NCBI RefSeq assembly: GCF_002760435.1
Contig: NZ_AUUU01000001.1
Span: 1 to 44,473, forward strand
From: Clostridium sp. LS
GTDB lineage: Bacteria; Bacillota; Clostridia; Clostridiales; Clostridiaceae
Length of the DNA stretch: 44,473 bases
Reading direction: 5' to 3'
Made by a program: the position numbers and the translations under genes. Under the pieces are notes generated by a model. That model saw only the letters and a program-made list of their open reading frames with translations, had not been told where the DNA came from and did no database searches. Within the stretch, counting starts at the first letter, position 1. Each line of letters starts with the position of its first letter. Shown here piece by piece: positions 1-7,123 of the stretch.

Positions 1-56
1 AGACTGTAAATCTGTTACGTTTCGTTTCGATGGTTCGAATCCATCTTCCTCCACCA
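1..56 (+). tRNA. tRNA-Tyr (GTA), 3' part
   Basis: The window opens inside a tRNA. The first bases hold an anticodon arm with GTA in the loop, then a long class II variable arm, a T arm with the GGTTCGAAT loop, and an acceptor strand ending in an encoded CCA at 54-56. A GTA anticodon with a long variable arm is typical of bacterial tRNA-Tyr. The 5' half lies outside the window. Confidence 0.9.
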
Positions 57-87
57 AAAAGAATAAACTATGTTTATTCTTTTTATT
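57..87 (+). terminator. Terminator after tRNA-Tyr
   Basis: A 12-bp stem (57-68 with 72-83) has a 3-nt loop and runs into a T tract. It starts right after the CCA and would end the tRNA transcript. Confidence 0.85.
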
Positions 88-119
88 AAATATAAGCAGA
101 ATAGTAGTTAGTTATAATA

Positions 120-148
120 TTGACTAATTATGGGTGCTGTGATAAAAT
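120..148 (+). promoter_or_regulatory. SigA-type promoter for the SAM riboswitch-metK transcript
   Basis: TTGACT (120-125), a 17-bp spacer and TAAAAT (143-148). The start point would fall about 20 nt before the SAM-I aptamer. Confidence 0.75.
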
Positions 149-172
149 ATTTTTGAAAATTAAATTATGTAA

Positions 173-275
173 CTCTTATCAAGAGAGGTGGAGGGATAGG
201 GCCCTGTGAAACCCGGCAACCTGTATTAATATAAGGTGCCAATTCCTGTAGATATATGATTCTACAAGATAAGAA
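173..275 (+). promoter_or_regulatory. SAM-I (S-box) riboswitch aptamer
   Basis: The conserved S-box core is present: an AGAGAGGTGGAGGGA-like segment, GGCCCTGTGAAACCCGGCAACC, and GGTGCCAATTCC. P1 forms between CTTATC (175-180) and GATAAG (268-273). SAM binding in this family stabilises P1 and lets the downstream terminator form, so metK should be off when SAM is plentiful. The switch can be read: GATAAGAA (268-275) can instead pair with TTCTTATC (298-305) in the terminator, giving an antiterminator when SAM is absent. Confidence 0.96.
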
Positions 276-293
276 AATGATTGTTAAAATCGC

Positions 294-318
294 GCTCTTC
301 TTATCGAAGAGCTTTTTT
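294..318 (+). terminator. SAM riboswitch expression-platform terminator
   Basis: GCTCTTC (294-300) pairs with GAAGAGC (306-312) and six Ts follow. Its loop and 5' arm contain the bases that pair with 268-275 in the antiterminated form. About 185 nt of leader separate it from metK. Confidence 0.9.
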
Positions 319-503
319 ATTTTAAGTATGCGCATACTTCATTGAAAAAGTGAAATATTTTGATGGCTATTAATTTAAATAATATTTTTATAAAATTAAA
401 GTTTCATTTATTTAATAGTTTGATAAATAGATGTATAGGTTTCAGGATGAGTAGAGTTATATAAAAAAATATTAGTAAATATTTAAGTTAAGGAGAGAAA
501 AAA

Positions 504-1679
504 ATGAGAAGATTATTTACTTCAGAATCAGTTACAGAAGGACATCCAGATAAGATGTGCGACCAAATTTCAGATGGTGTATTAGATGCCATTTTAGCAC
601 AAGACCCAAATGCCAGAGTAGCATGTGAAACTTGCACAACTACAGGAATGGTTATGGTAATGGGAGAAATTTCAACTAAGTGCTATGTTGATATTCCTAA
701 AGTAGTTAGGGAAACAGTTAGAGAAATTGGTTATGATAGAGCTAAATATGGATTTGACTGTGATACATGCTCTGTTATGACAACAATAGATGAACAATCA
801 GCAGATATCGCAATGGGTGTTGATGAAGCTCTTGAATCTAGAAAAGGTGAAAAAGATGATGTTGAAGCTATAGGTGCTGGGGATCAAGGTATGATGTTCG
901 GTTTCGCTACAAACGAAACAGATGCATATATGCCATTACCAATTTATATGGCTCATAAATTATCAAGAAGACTTACAGAAGTAAGAAAGAATGGGACATT
1001 AAGTTATTTAAGACCAGATGGTAAAACTCAAGTAACGGTTGAATATGAAGATGAAAAGCCAAAGAGAATAGATACTATAGTAATATCTACTCAACATGAT
1101 GAACATGTATCCTTGGAACAAATTGAAAAAGATTTGAAAGAACAAGTAATTAAAGCTGTTGTGCCAGCAGAATTATTAGATGATAAAACTAGATATTTCA
1201 TAAATCCAACAGGAAGGTTTGTTGTTGGGGGGCCTCAAGGGGATTCAGGGTTAACAGGAAGAAAGATAATTGTCGATACATATGGTGGATATGGTAGACA
1301 TGGTGGTGGAGCTTTCTCAGGAAAAGATCCAACTAAGGTTGATAGATCAGCTGCATATGCTGCAAGATGGGTAGCTAAAAATTTAGTTGCTGCTGGAGTT
1401 TCTGATAAATTAGAAATTCAATTAGCATATGCAATAGGAGTTGCTAAACCAGTTTCAATAGAAGTAGAAACTTTCGGAACAGGTAAAATAGGAGAAGATA
1501 AGATAGTTGAAATAGTAGAGAAAGTATTTGATTTAAGACCAGGAGCTATAATTAGAGATCTTGACTTAAGAAGACCTATCTACAAACAAACAGCTGCTTA
1601 TGGACATTTTGGTAGAAATGATCTTAATTTACCTTGGGAACAATTAAATAAAGTAGAAGAAATAAAAAAGTATATATAG
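504..1679 (+). CDS. metK: S-adenosylmethionine synthetase
   Basis: MetK makes S-adenosylmethionine from ATP and methionine in the cytosol, releasing phosphate and diphosphate. The 391-residue length is normal for the bacterial enzyme. Family motifs visible are GHPDK at residues 13-17 (catalytic His14, metal ligand Asp16), [10 protein letters not shown] at 124-133 (ATP/methionine site) and the glycine-rich GGGAFSGKD loop near residue 270. The ATG has an AAGGAG-type site 7-14 nt upstream. It is a single-gene unit under a SAM-I riboswitch, which gives product feedback. No clear U-tract terminator follows; a 185-bp palindrome lies just downstream. Confidence 0.98.
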   Translation: MRRLFTSESVTEGHPDKMCDQISDGVLDAILAQDPNARVACETCTTTGMVMVMGEISTKCYVDIPKVVRETVREIGYDRAKYGFDCDTCSVMTTIDEQSADIAMGVDEALESRKGEKDDVEAIGAGDQGMMFGFATNETDAYMPLPIYMAHKLSRRLTEVRKNGTLSYLRPDGKTQVTVEYEDEKPKRIDTIVISTQHDEHVSLEQIEKDLKEQVIKAVVPAELLDDKTRYFINPTGRFVVGGPQGDSGLTGRKIIVDTYGGYGRHGGGAFSGKDPTKVDRSAAYAARWVAKNLVAAGVSDKLEIQLAYAIGVAKPVSIEVETFGTGKIGEDKIVEIVEKVFDLRPGAIIRDLDLRRPIYKQTAAYGHFGRNDLNLPWEQLNKVEEIKKYI

Positions 1680-1717
1680 ATACTTAAGTGAAAACTATTC
1701 TTATGTGCATGCTGGCC

Positions 1718-1902
1718 GAACTTCGCCACATATTTGTTTCATAGGATCATGAAAATTTCACTGGAAGTTACTAAAAGGTAGGTTATTCTATTTATGCATG
1801 TTCTCGATATTTATCGTGGCAGGCAAAATAGAACAACCTACCTTTAAATTACTTCAGCAGGTTATTTTCAAATTCCTATTATTCAAAGGTGTAGCGAAGT
1901 TC
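1718..1902. repeat. 185-bp imperfect palindrome (MITE-like or long-hairpin RNA)
   Basis: Almost the whole metK-recD2 gap is one inverted repeat centred near 1810. GAACTTCGCCAC (1718-1729) matches the complement of GTAGCGAAGTTC (1891-1902). An inner block, AAAGGTAGGTT-TTCTATTT, recurs inverted on both sides, with GAAAAT and GAAGT blocks between. The arms align with at most about one gap and roughly 70 percent identity by eye. It contains no ORF. Either strand of the transcript would fold into one long hairpin. I cannot identify a target-site duplication. Confidence 0.7.
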
Positions 1903-1931
1903 TCTGTTTGTATATTATGTAAATACATTTA

Positions 1932-1940
1932 TGATATAAT
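1932..1940 (+). promoter_or_regulatory. Possible extended -10 promoter for recD2
   Basis: TGATATAAT fits an extended -10 (TGnTATAAT) about 65 nt before recD2. I see no good -35 at 16-18 bp, so this is tentative. Confidence 0.4.
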
Positions 1941-2003
1941 TAAAGATAGATAAACTTGAATAGGTCATTAAATAAATATACATAAAAGATTTGGAGAGAT
2001 TCT

Positions 2004-4232
2004 ATGGAAGTTCTAAATGGTTTTGTTGAAAACATTGTTTTTAAAAGTGAGGATACTGGTTATGTCGTTTGTAGAATTAGGAATGATAAAAATTTAATTA
2101 GTGCTGTTGGCACAGTTCCTTTTTTGAAGGAAGGACAAAATGTAAAATTAACTGGATACTGGACTGTACATAAGCAATTTGGAAATCAATTTAATATTCA
2201 AGAATATGAGGAACTTCTACCAAATTCATTAGATGGAATAGAAAAATATTTGAGTGCAGGAATAATACATGGAATAGGCCCTGTCACAGCTAAAAAGATA
2301 ATAGAAAAGTTTGGTGAAGAAACTTTAGATATAATGGAGAATAATATTGAAAGGCTAATGGAGATAGAAGGTATAGGAGAGAAAAAATTTCAGATAATAT
2401 ATGAGTCATATATTGAACAGCAAGGATTAAAAGATATAATTCTATATTTTCATAAACACGGGGTAACAAATAATCAATGTGTCAAAATTTATAAGAAATT
2501 TGGACCAAACGCAAGGCAGATAGTATGTGATAACCCTTATATATTATGTGATGAAATATCAGGTATTGGATTTAAAACAGCGGATAGAATTGCTATGAGC
2601 ATAGGAATTGAAAAGAATTCTGATTTTAGAATTCAAAGTGGAATTAAGTATGTAATGAATCAATTTTGCGCTGCAGGTAACACATTTATGCCTAAAAACA
2701 ATATAATAGAAGAGTGTGAGAAAAACTTACTGGTTTTTAAAGAGTTAATTGAAAAAAATATATATGATATGGCAGCGAAGCAAAAAATTATTGTGGAAAA
2801 CGTTGATGGCAGTGAAGTTGGATTTTTACTTCAATATTATTATTGTGAACTTGGTGTAACAAGCAAAATAATAACTTTGGGATTGCAGCAAATACAAACT
2901 ATAAATTCAGATGTTGATTTTGAAATTGATGTATTTGAAAAAGAGCAAAATATTAAATTTGCAGAATCTCAAAGAGAAGCAATAATTGGCGCATTTAATA
3001 ATGGGATAGAAATAATTACAGGTGGTCCTGGTACAGGTAAAACTACAATAATAAAAGCGATAATACATATTTATGAGAATAATGGTATGAAAGTAATACT
3101 TGGAGCACCAACAGGGAGAGCAGCAAAGAGAATGACTGAATCAACTGGCCGGGAAGCTAAAACAATACATAGGCTATTAGAAATGGGGGTTTCAGAAGAT
3201 GATGAATCAGTTTTTGAGAGAGGAGAGTCATCCCCTTTAGACTGTGATGTAATAATAATTGATGAAGCATCCATGATTGATATCATTCTAATGCAGAATT
3301 TACTTAAAGCTGTAAACTTAGGTACAAGATTAATAATTGTTGGGGATGTCGATCAATTGCCATCTGTTGGCCCAGGAAATGTATTAAAAGATCTTATAGA
3401 GAGTGAATATATAAAAGTAGTAAGGTTAAGAGAAATCTTTAGGCAGGAATCAGAAAGTTTAATTGTAGTAAATGCACATAAAATTAATCAAGGGGAGATG
3501 CCGGTATTAAATCAAAAGGATAAAGATTTCTTCTTTATTAATGAGGAAAGCCAAGAGAGAATTGTAAATACCATAATAGATTTAATAAATAGGCGATTGC
3601 CTAAATTTAATAAATCCTGGGATAAGTTGAAAGATATGCAGGTTCTAACACCTATGAGGAAAGGAATACTTGGGGTTACTAATTTAAACACTAAACTTCA
3701 GGAAATGTTTAATCCGCCTTCAAAGGATAAAAAAGAAAAAACTTCTCGAGATATAATTCTTAGAGAAGGAGATAAAGTAATGCAAACTAAGAATAACTAC
3801 ACTTTAAAATGGATCAGGGTTAGCGGCTTTGGCGAAAGTGAAGGTGTTGGGGTTTTTAATGGTGATTTAGGTTTTATAGAAAGTATAGATGAAGAAAGAA
3901 AAATTTTAACTATTATATTTGATGAAGAAAGAAAAGTACTTTATGATTTTAACTTTTTGGATGAATTAGATTTGGCGTATGCAACAACAATTCATAAAAG
4001 TCAGGGAAGTGAATTTAAGGTTGTTATTATTCCTGTATTTATGGGATCTCCTTTTCTAATGAATCGTAATTTACTTTATACAGGAATTACAAGGGCTAAA
4101 CAATTAGTAGTTGTTATTGGATTTCAAAAGGCATTAATGTATATGGTTAATAATACAAATAGTATAGAAAGATATTCTGCTTTGAAATATAGAATTAGGG
4201 ATATAATAACAAAAGATGAGTTTGAAGATTAA
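2004..4232 (+). CDS. recD2: RecD2-type 5'-3' DNA helicase (SF1B)
   Basis: The 742 residues match the stand-alone RecD2 helicases, which unwind DNA 5' to 3' in repair in bacteria without RecBC partners. An N-terminal OB-like region comes first. Helix-hairpin-helix repeats follow around residues 85-200 (for example HGIGPVTAKKI and EISGIGFKTADRIA). The helicase core has Walker A GGPGTGKTT at 340-348, Walker B IIIDEAS with Asp420, GDVDQLPSVGPG (motif III) and, near the C-terminus, ATTIHKSQGSEF and LYTGITRAK (motifs V/VI). A GGAGAG site precedes the ATG. The next gene starts 20 nt after the stop, so it probably leads a recD2-comFA-like-comFC operon. Confidence 0.95.
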   Translation: MEVLNGFVENIVFKSEDTGYVVCRIRNDKNLISAVGTVPFLKEGQNVKLTGYWTVHKQFGNQFNIQEYEELLPNSLDGIEKYLSAGIIHGIGPVTAKKIIEKFGEETLDIMENNIERLMEIEGIGEKKFQIIYESYIEQQGLKDIILYFHKHGVTNNQCVKIYKKFGPNARQIVCDNPYILCDEISGIGFKTADRIAMSIGIEKNSDFRIQSGIKYVMNQFCAAGNTFMPKNNIIEECEKNLLVFKELIEKNIYDMAAKQKIIVENVDGSEVGFLLQYYYCELGVTSKIITLGLQQIQTINSDVDFEIDVFEKEQNIKFAESQREAIIGAFNNGIEIITGGPGTGKTTIIKAIIHIYENNGMKVILGAPTGRAAKRMTESTGREAKTIHRLLEMGVSEDDESVFERGESSPLDCDVIIIDEASMIDIILMQNLLKAVNLGTRLIIVGDVDQLPSVGPGNVLKDLIESEYIKVVRLREIFRQESESLIVVNAHKINQGEMPVLNQKDKDFFFINEESQERIVNTIIDLINRRLPKFNKSWDKLKDMQVLTPMRKGILGVTNLNTKLQEMFNPPSKDKKEKTSRDIILREGDKVMQTKNNYTLKWIRVSGFGESEGVGVFNGDLGFIESIDEERKILTIIFDEERKVLYDFNFLDELDLAYATTIHKSQGSEFKVVIIPVFMGSPFLMNRNLLYTGITRAKQLVVVIGFQKALMYMVNNTNSIERYSALKYRIRDIITKDEFED

Positions 4233-4252
4233 TTGAAAGGAGATAAGGGTGT

Positions 4253-5269
4253 ATGAGGAATATATGTAAAGTAACTCTAGAAGATTTAAAATACGCTTTT
4301 GATAAGATAGATTATTGGTATAAGAAAAACATAAAATTTTTAACTATAATTACAGTTCCGTTTAATACATCATGTATTTTTTCAAATATAATATATAAAC
4401 TCACTCAAAATGACAATAAAGTACTATACGTCTGGGGAAAAAATGGAGAGAACAAAGAGCTGATAAATGTAGTAAGAGAATTTGATTCGAATATAACTCA
4501 TTCTTACATTGAAAAGGGAAACTCAAGTACAAATCTTACTTTTACACATTATAATAATCTGGTAAAGATTGATGATCAATATGATTTAGTTATTTTTGAT
4601 GACATAACATATTTTTCAAATCTAAGCAGTGTAAGTGTAAGGGAGATGCTAGAGAATTGTGGAAGTCTTGGGGAAAGAGTGTTGTTATACAGCATAGAAA
4701 AGATGGCATTAATTGGTGACAAGTTTGAATTGGCAGCATATAATTACAAAAAACCTTTTGTAGAACCTAGAATACTAACAACTAGAATAGATTTGAATTC
4801 AGATATACCATTTACTCTTTATGATTATCTTAAGTGGTTCAGAGAAAATAATCACAAAGTAGCTATCTATGTACCTAGTAGAGAGAAGCTTAATATAGTC
4901 AATGATTATTTTATTAATAAGTTAAAGCTTTCAGATGTAAGAATAATAAAAGTTTCAAGTAACGATGATATTAAAAAATGTGAAAAAGTATCAAAATACA
5001 AGGATAAGGCAATATTTATAATAACTAATAAAATAGAGGAGTTACTTGAAAATTGTTATATTGATGATGCTGTGGTTTTATTTTCTGATAATGAAAGGTA
5101 TAACTATAAAAAGTTTATATATATTTGTGGCCAAATAAGAAATATAAATTTAAAGTTACCAGAGGTTCTTTTAGTATCAAATGAAGTATCAGAAGATATG
5201 GAAAAGGCAAAAAGTATGGCAAGAGATTTCAATAAAAAAGTATGGGAAAAACGTTTAATAGAATTATAA
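4253..5269 (+). CDS. Degenerate ComFA-like helicase-related protein
   Basis: The 338-residue protein has no intact signature, but its position directly before comFC is where Firmicutes carry comFA, the DEAD-box ATPase of the competence machinery. The layout also fits a decayed two-lobe helicase. A strand at residues 30-40 (TIITVPFNTSC) stands where Walker A should be but lacks the GxGKT loop. VIFDD at 113-117 resembles a DEAD-box Walker B. A second lobe from about residue 195 has the VAIYVPSREKL segment seen in ComFA-type helicases. It lacks the N-terminal zinc-finger cysteines of longer ComFA proteins. ATP hydrolysis is therefore unlikely. A GGAGATAAGG site precedes the ATG and its end overlaps comFC by 28 nt. 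The ComFA assignment is inference. Confidence 0.6.
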   Translation: MRNICKVTLEDLKYAFDKIDYWYKKNIKFLTIITVPFNTSCIFSNIIYKLTQNDNKVLYVWGKNGENKELINVVREFDSNITHSYIEKGNSSTNLTFTHYNNLVKIDDQYDLVIFDDITYFSNLSSVSVREMLENCGSLGERVLLYSIEKMALIGDKFELAAYNYKKPFVEPRILTTRIDLNSDIPFTLYDYLKWFRENNHKVAIYVPSREKLNIVNDYFINKLKLSDVRIIKVSSNDDIKKCEKVSKYKDKAIFIITNKIEELLENCYIDDAVVLFSDNERYNYKKFIYICGQIRNINLKLPEVLLVSNEVSEDMEKAKSMARDFNKKVWEKRLIEL

Positions 5270-5898
5270 GAAAGTTATGGGAAGGATTAATTGAAGTAAT
5301 ATACCCAAGGGAAAATTACTGCATTATATGTAAAGAGGATGATTGTTTTGGGATATGCAATCACTGTAAACAGAGTATAAAAATTATAAGTGATTTATAT
5401 CAGGATGAGATAATAAGCTATGGATATTATGGAGGGGTGTTAAAGGATTTAATACTTAAATTTAAATATAAGAGCAATTTTACAGCAGGGGATATACTCA
5501 CGGAATTATTAGAAGAATATATTATTAAAAACTTAGATTATAAAAAATATTTAATTACATATATACCTTTATCAAAAAAATCTAAAAAAATTAGAGGATT
5601 TAATCAGTGTGAGTACATTGCGAGGAAAATAGCGCGAGATTTATCTATTGAAGCTCTGGAAGTTTTAGTAAAGGATAAAGAAACAAAAGAACAAAAAACA
5701 CTGAAAAGAGACGAACGATACGAAAATATAAAAAATGCTTTTAAAGTGAAGAAAGGAATAGAATTGAAAGGTTGCAGTATTATACTAATAGATGATGTGA
5801 CTACTACGGGAGCAACCATTGGCGAAGCATATAAATTATTAATAAAATCTAAAGTAAAAGACATAAAACTCTTGACCTTAGCTAAAAGTCATATATAA
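5242..5898 (+). CDS. comFC: ComFC-family phosphoribosyltransferase-like protein
   Basis: ComF/GntX-family proteins combine a small zinc finger with a phosphoribosyltransferase fold. In competent species they are needed for DNA uptake; the reaction is not settled. Here Cys27, Cys30, Cys35, Cys39 and Cys42 form the N-terminal zinc site. The PRPP-binding loop is IILIDDVTTTGAT with DDVTTTG at residues 184-190. The 218 residues are a normal length. The ATG lies inside the end of the preceding gene in another frame and has only a weak AGAG site, which suggests translational coupling. The stop codon overlaps the -10 of the raiA RNA promoter. Confidence 0.88.
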   Translation: MGKTFNRIIRKLWEGLIEVIYPRENYCIICKEDDCFGICNHCKQSIKIISDLYQDEIISYGYYGGVLKDLILKFKYKSNFTAGDILTELLEEYIIKNLDYKKYLITYIPLSKKSKKIRGFNQCEYIARKIARDLSIEALEVLVKDKETKEQKTLKRDERYENIKNAFKVKKGIELKGCSIILIDDVTTTGATIGEAYKLLIKSKVKDIKLLTLAKSHI

Positions 5899-5899
5899 T
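5872..5899 (+). promoter_or_regulatory. SigA promoter for raiA RNA, inside the comFC 3' end
   Basis: TTGACC (5872-5877), a 16-bp spacer and TATAAT (5894-5899). The -10 overlaps the comFC stop. The start would fall near 5906, at the first strand of the RNA's closing stem. Confidence 0.8.
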
Positions 5900-5905
5900 A
5901 TTAAT

Positions 5906-6113
5906 GTAAAGCTAGGTTTGTGGTTGAAAGTCGAAGCTAGTCGCAGGCAAAACGATCCACGTAATTTAGACAAAATGTCTAAGGAGCATGGTGCGGTATA
6001 GAAGTAAGACCTGCCAGATTGTATTCTGAGAGGGTTAGTAGTGAGGGATTAAATTCTAATAGCGAAAGCTCCAGCAGGCGAGTGTGGGGTCAAAAACCAG
6101 GTCAACTAGCTTT
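5906..6113 (+). ncRNA. raiA-motif noncoding RNA
   Basis: This GC-richer stretch has no ORF and sits directly upstream of hpf (raiA), the defining position of the raiA RNA motif of Firmicutes and Actinobacteria. The ends close as AAAGCTAG (5908-5915) with CTAGCTTT (6106-6113). Short stems such as AGACAAAATGTCT lie between, and conserved-looking single-stranded purine-rich blocks (for example ATAGCGAAAGCTCC) are present. It has its own promoter upstream and a terminator at 6158-6192, so it is probably a separate abundant RNA rather than an hpf leader. Work in Clostridium links raiA RNA to sporulation and cell aggregation. Identification is from remembered motif features, not a covariance search. 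Confidence 0.85.
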
Positions 6114-6157
6114 ACTTTTATTTAAACATAAAAATTATAAGTAAATTTGTAGAATAT

Positions 6158-6192
6158 CTCTAATCTAGTACCTAAGATTAGAGTCATTTTTT
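6158..6192 (+). terminator. Terminator between raiA RNA and hpf
   Basis: CTCTAATC (6158-6165) pairs with GATTAGAG (6176-6183), followed by TCATTTTTT. It separates the RNA from the hpf promoter. Confidence 0.75.
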
Positions 6193-6225
6193 GTACATAA
6201 TTTTCAGAATTTACTGATAACTCTC

Positions 6226-6254
6226 TTGTTAAGTTTGCAAAAAAGTGATAGAAT
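6226..6254 (+). promoter_or_regulatory. Promoter for hpf
   Basis: TTGTTA (6226-6231), a 17-bp spacer and TAGAAT (6249-6254), about 60 nt before the hpf start. Confidence 0.6.
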
Positions 6255-6314
6255 ATTAATAACTTAAACATATTAAGTTTAAAAAACTTTTTCATATGAG
6301 AGGGGCTGGAATTG

Positions 6315-6848
6315 ATGAAGGTTACAGTTATAGCAAAAAATATGGAGCTAACAGATGCACTAAAGGAAATAGTGCAAAAAAAGGTAAGCAAATTGGAAAA
6401 GTATTTTGAAGTAGAAGTAGAAGCTAAAGCTACATTAAGCGTTCAAAAAAATAGACATAAAATCGAAGTTATGATTCCATTTAATGGGGTAGTATTAAGA
6501 GGAGAAGAGGCAACTTCTGATATGTACAAGTCATTAGACTTGGTAGAAGATAAATTAGAAAGACAAATTAGAAAGCAAAAAACTAGATTGTCTAGAAAAC
6601 ATAGTGGATCATTAAAATTTGGTGAAATAAATAATATAGAAATTAATTCACCTGAAGAGGAACATGGTAATTTAGTTAGAGTAAAGAAATTTGGAGTTAA
6701 ACCAATGAACTCTGAAGAAGCAATACTTCAAATGGATTTATTAGGACATAATTTCTTTGTATATCAAGATGCAGATAGCAATAAAGTAAATGTTGTTTAT
6801 AAAAGAAAAGATGGAGACTACGGTTTATTAGAACCTGAGTTTATATAA
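6315..6848 (+). CDS. hpf: Long-form ribosome hibernation-promoting factor
   Basis: Long HPF binds the 30S subunit and pairs 70S ribosomes into inactive 100S dimers in stationary phase. The 177 residues fit the long form. The N-terminal 95 residues are the RaiA/YfiA domain (KVTVIAKNMELTDALKEIV). A charged linker follows, and from about residue 120 comes the dimerisation domain (VRVKKFGVKPMNSEEAILQMDLLGHNF split across its two conserved blocks). I chose the ATG at 6315 because GAGAGGGGC lies at proper spacing; the in-frame TTG three bases earlier is less likely. It has its own promoter and a strong terminator at 6864. Confidence 0.95.
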   Translation: MKVTVIAKNMELTDALKEIVQKKVSKLEKYFEVEVEAKATLSVQKNRHKIEVMIPFNGVVLRGEEATSDMYKSLDLVEDKLERQIRKQKTRLSRKHSGSLKFGEINNIEINSPEEEHGNLVRVKKFGVKPMNSEEAILQMDLLGHNFFVYQDADSNKVNVVYKRKDGDYGLLEPEFI

Positions 6849-6863
6849 AGAAAATTAAGAAAT

Positions 6864-6911
6864 AACTGTCTAAGGTGCACAGTTTATGTGTGTACCTTAG
6901 ATAGTTTTTTT
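6864..6911 (+). terminator. Terminator after hpf
   Basis: A long stem (AACTGTCTAAGGTGCACA with TGTACCTTAGATAGTT) is followed by a run of Ts at 6905-6911. Confidence 0.92.
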
Positions 6912-7012
6912 GTTCGTTAAGTATGAATATTAATAAATCATGATTAATTTATTAATAAAAAATTAATATTAGTCATTTTATTTGGGAATTAATATAAAAA
7001 TGATGAGTTTTA

Positions 7013-7042
7013 TTGAAAATAGGATAAGTAAAATGGTATAAT
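7013..7042 (+). promoter_or_regulatory. Promoter for secA
   Basis: TTGAAA (7013-7018), an 18-bp spacer and TATAAT (7037-7042), about 80 nt before the secA ATG. Confidence 0.65.
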
Positions 7043-7123
7043 TATAGAATATGTAGTTTATAAAAAAATTAAAGATATATTTTGGAATAAAGATGAAATA
7101 TACAATTTTGAAAGGATGACATT

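Noticed and set aside
6122..6391. 89-codon minus-strand frame across the hpf promoter and start
   Set aside because: It overlaps a terminator, a promoter and the hpf N-terminus and lacks a ribosome site.
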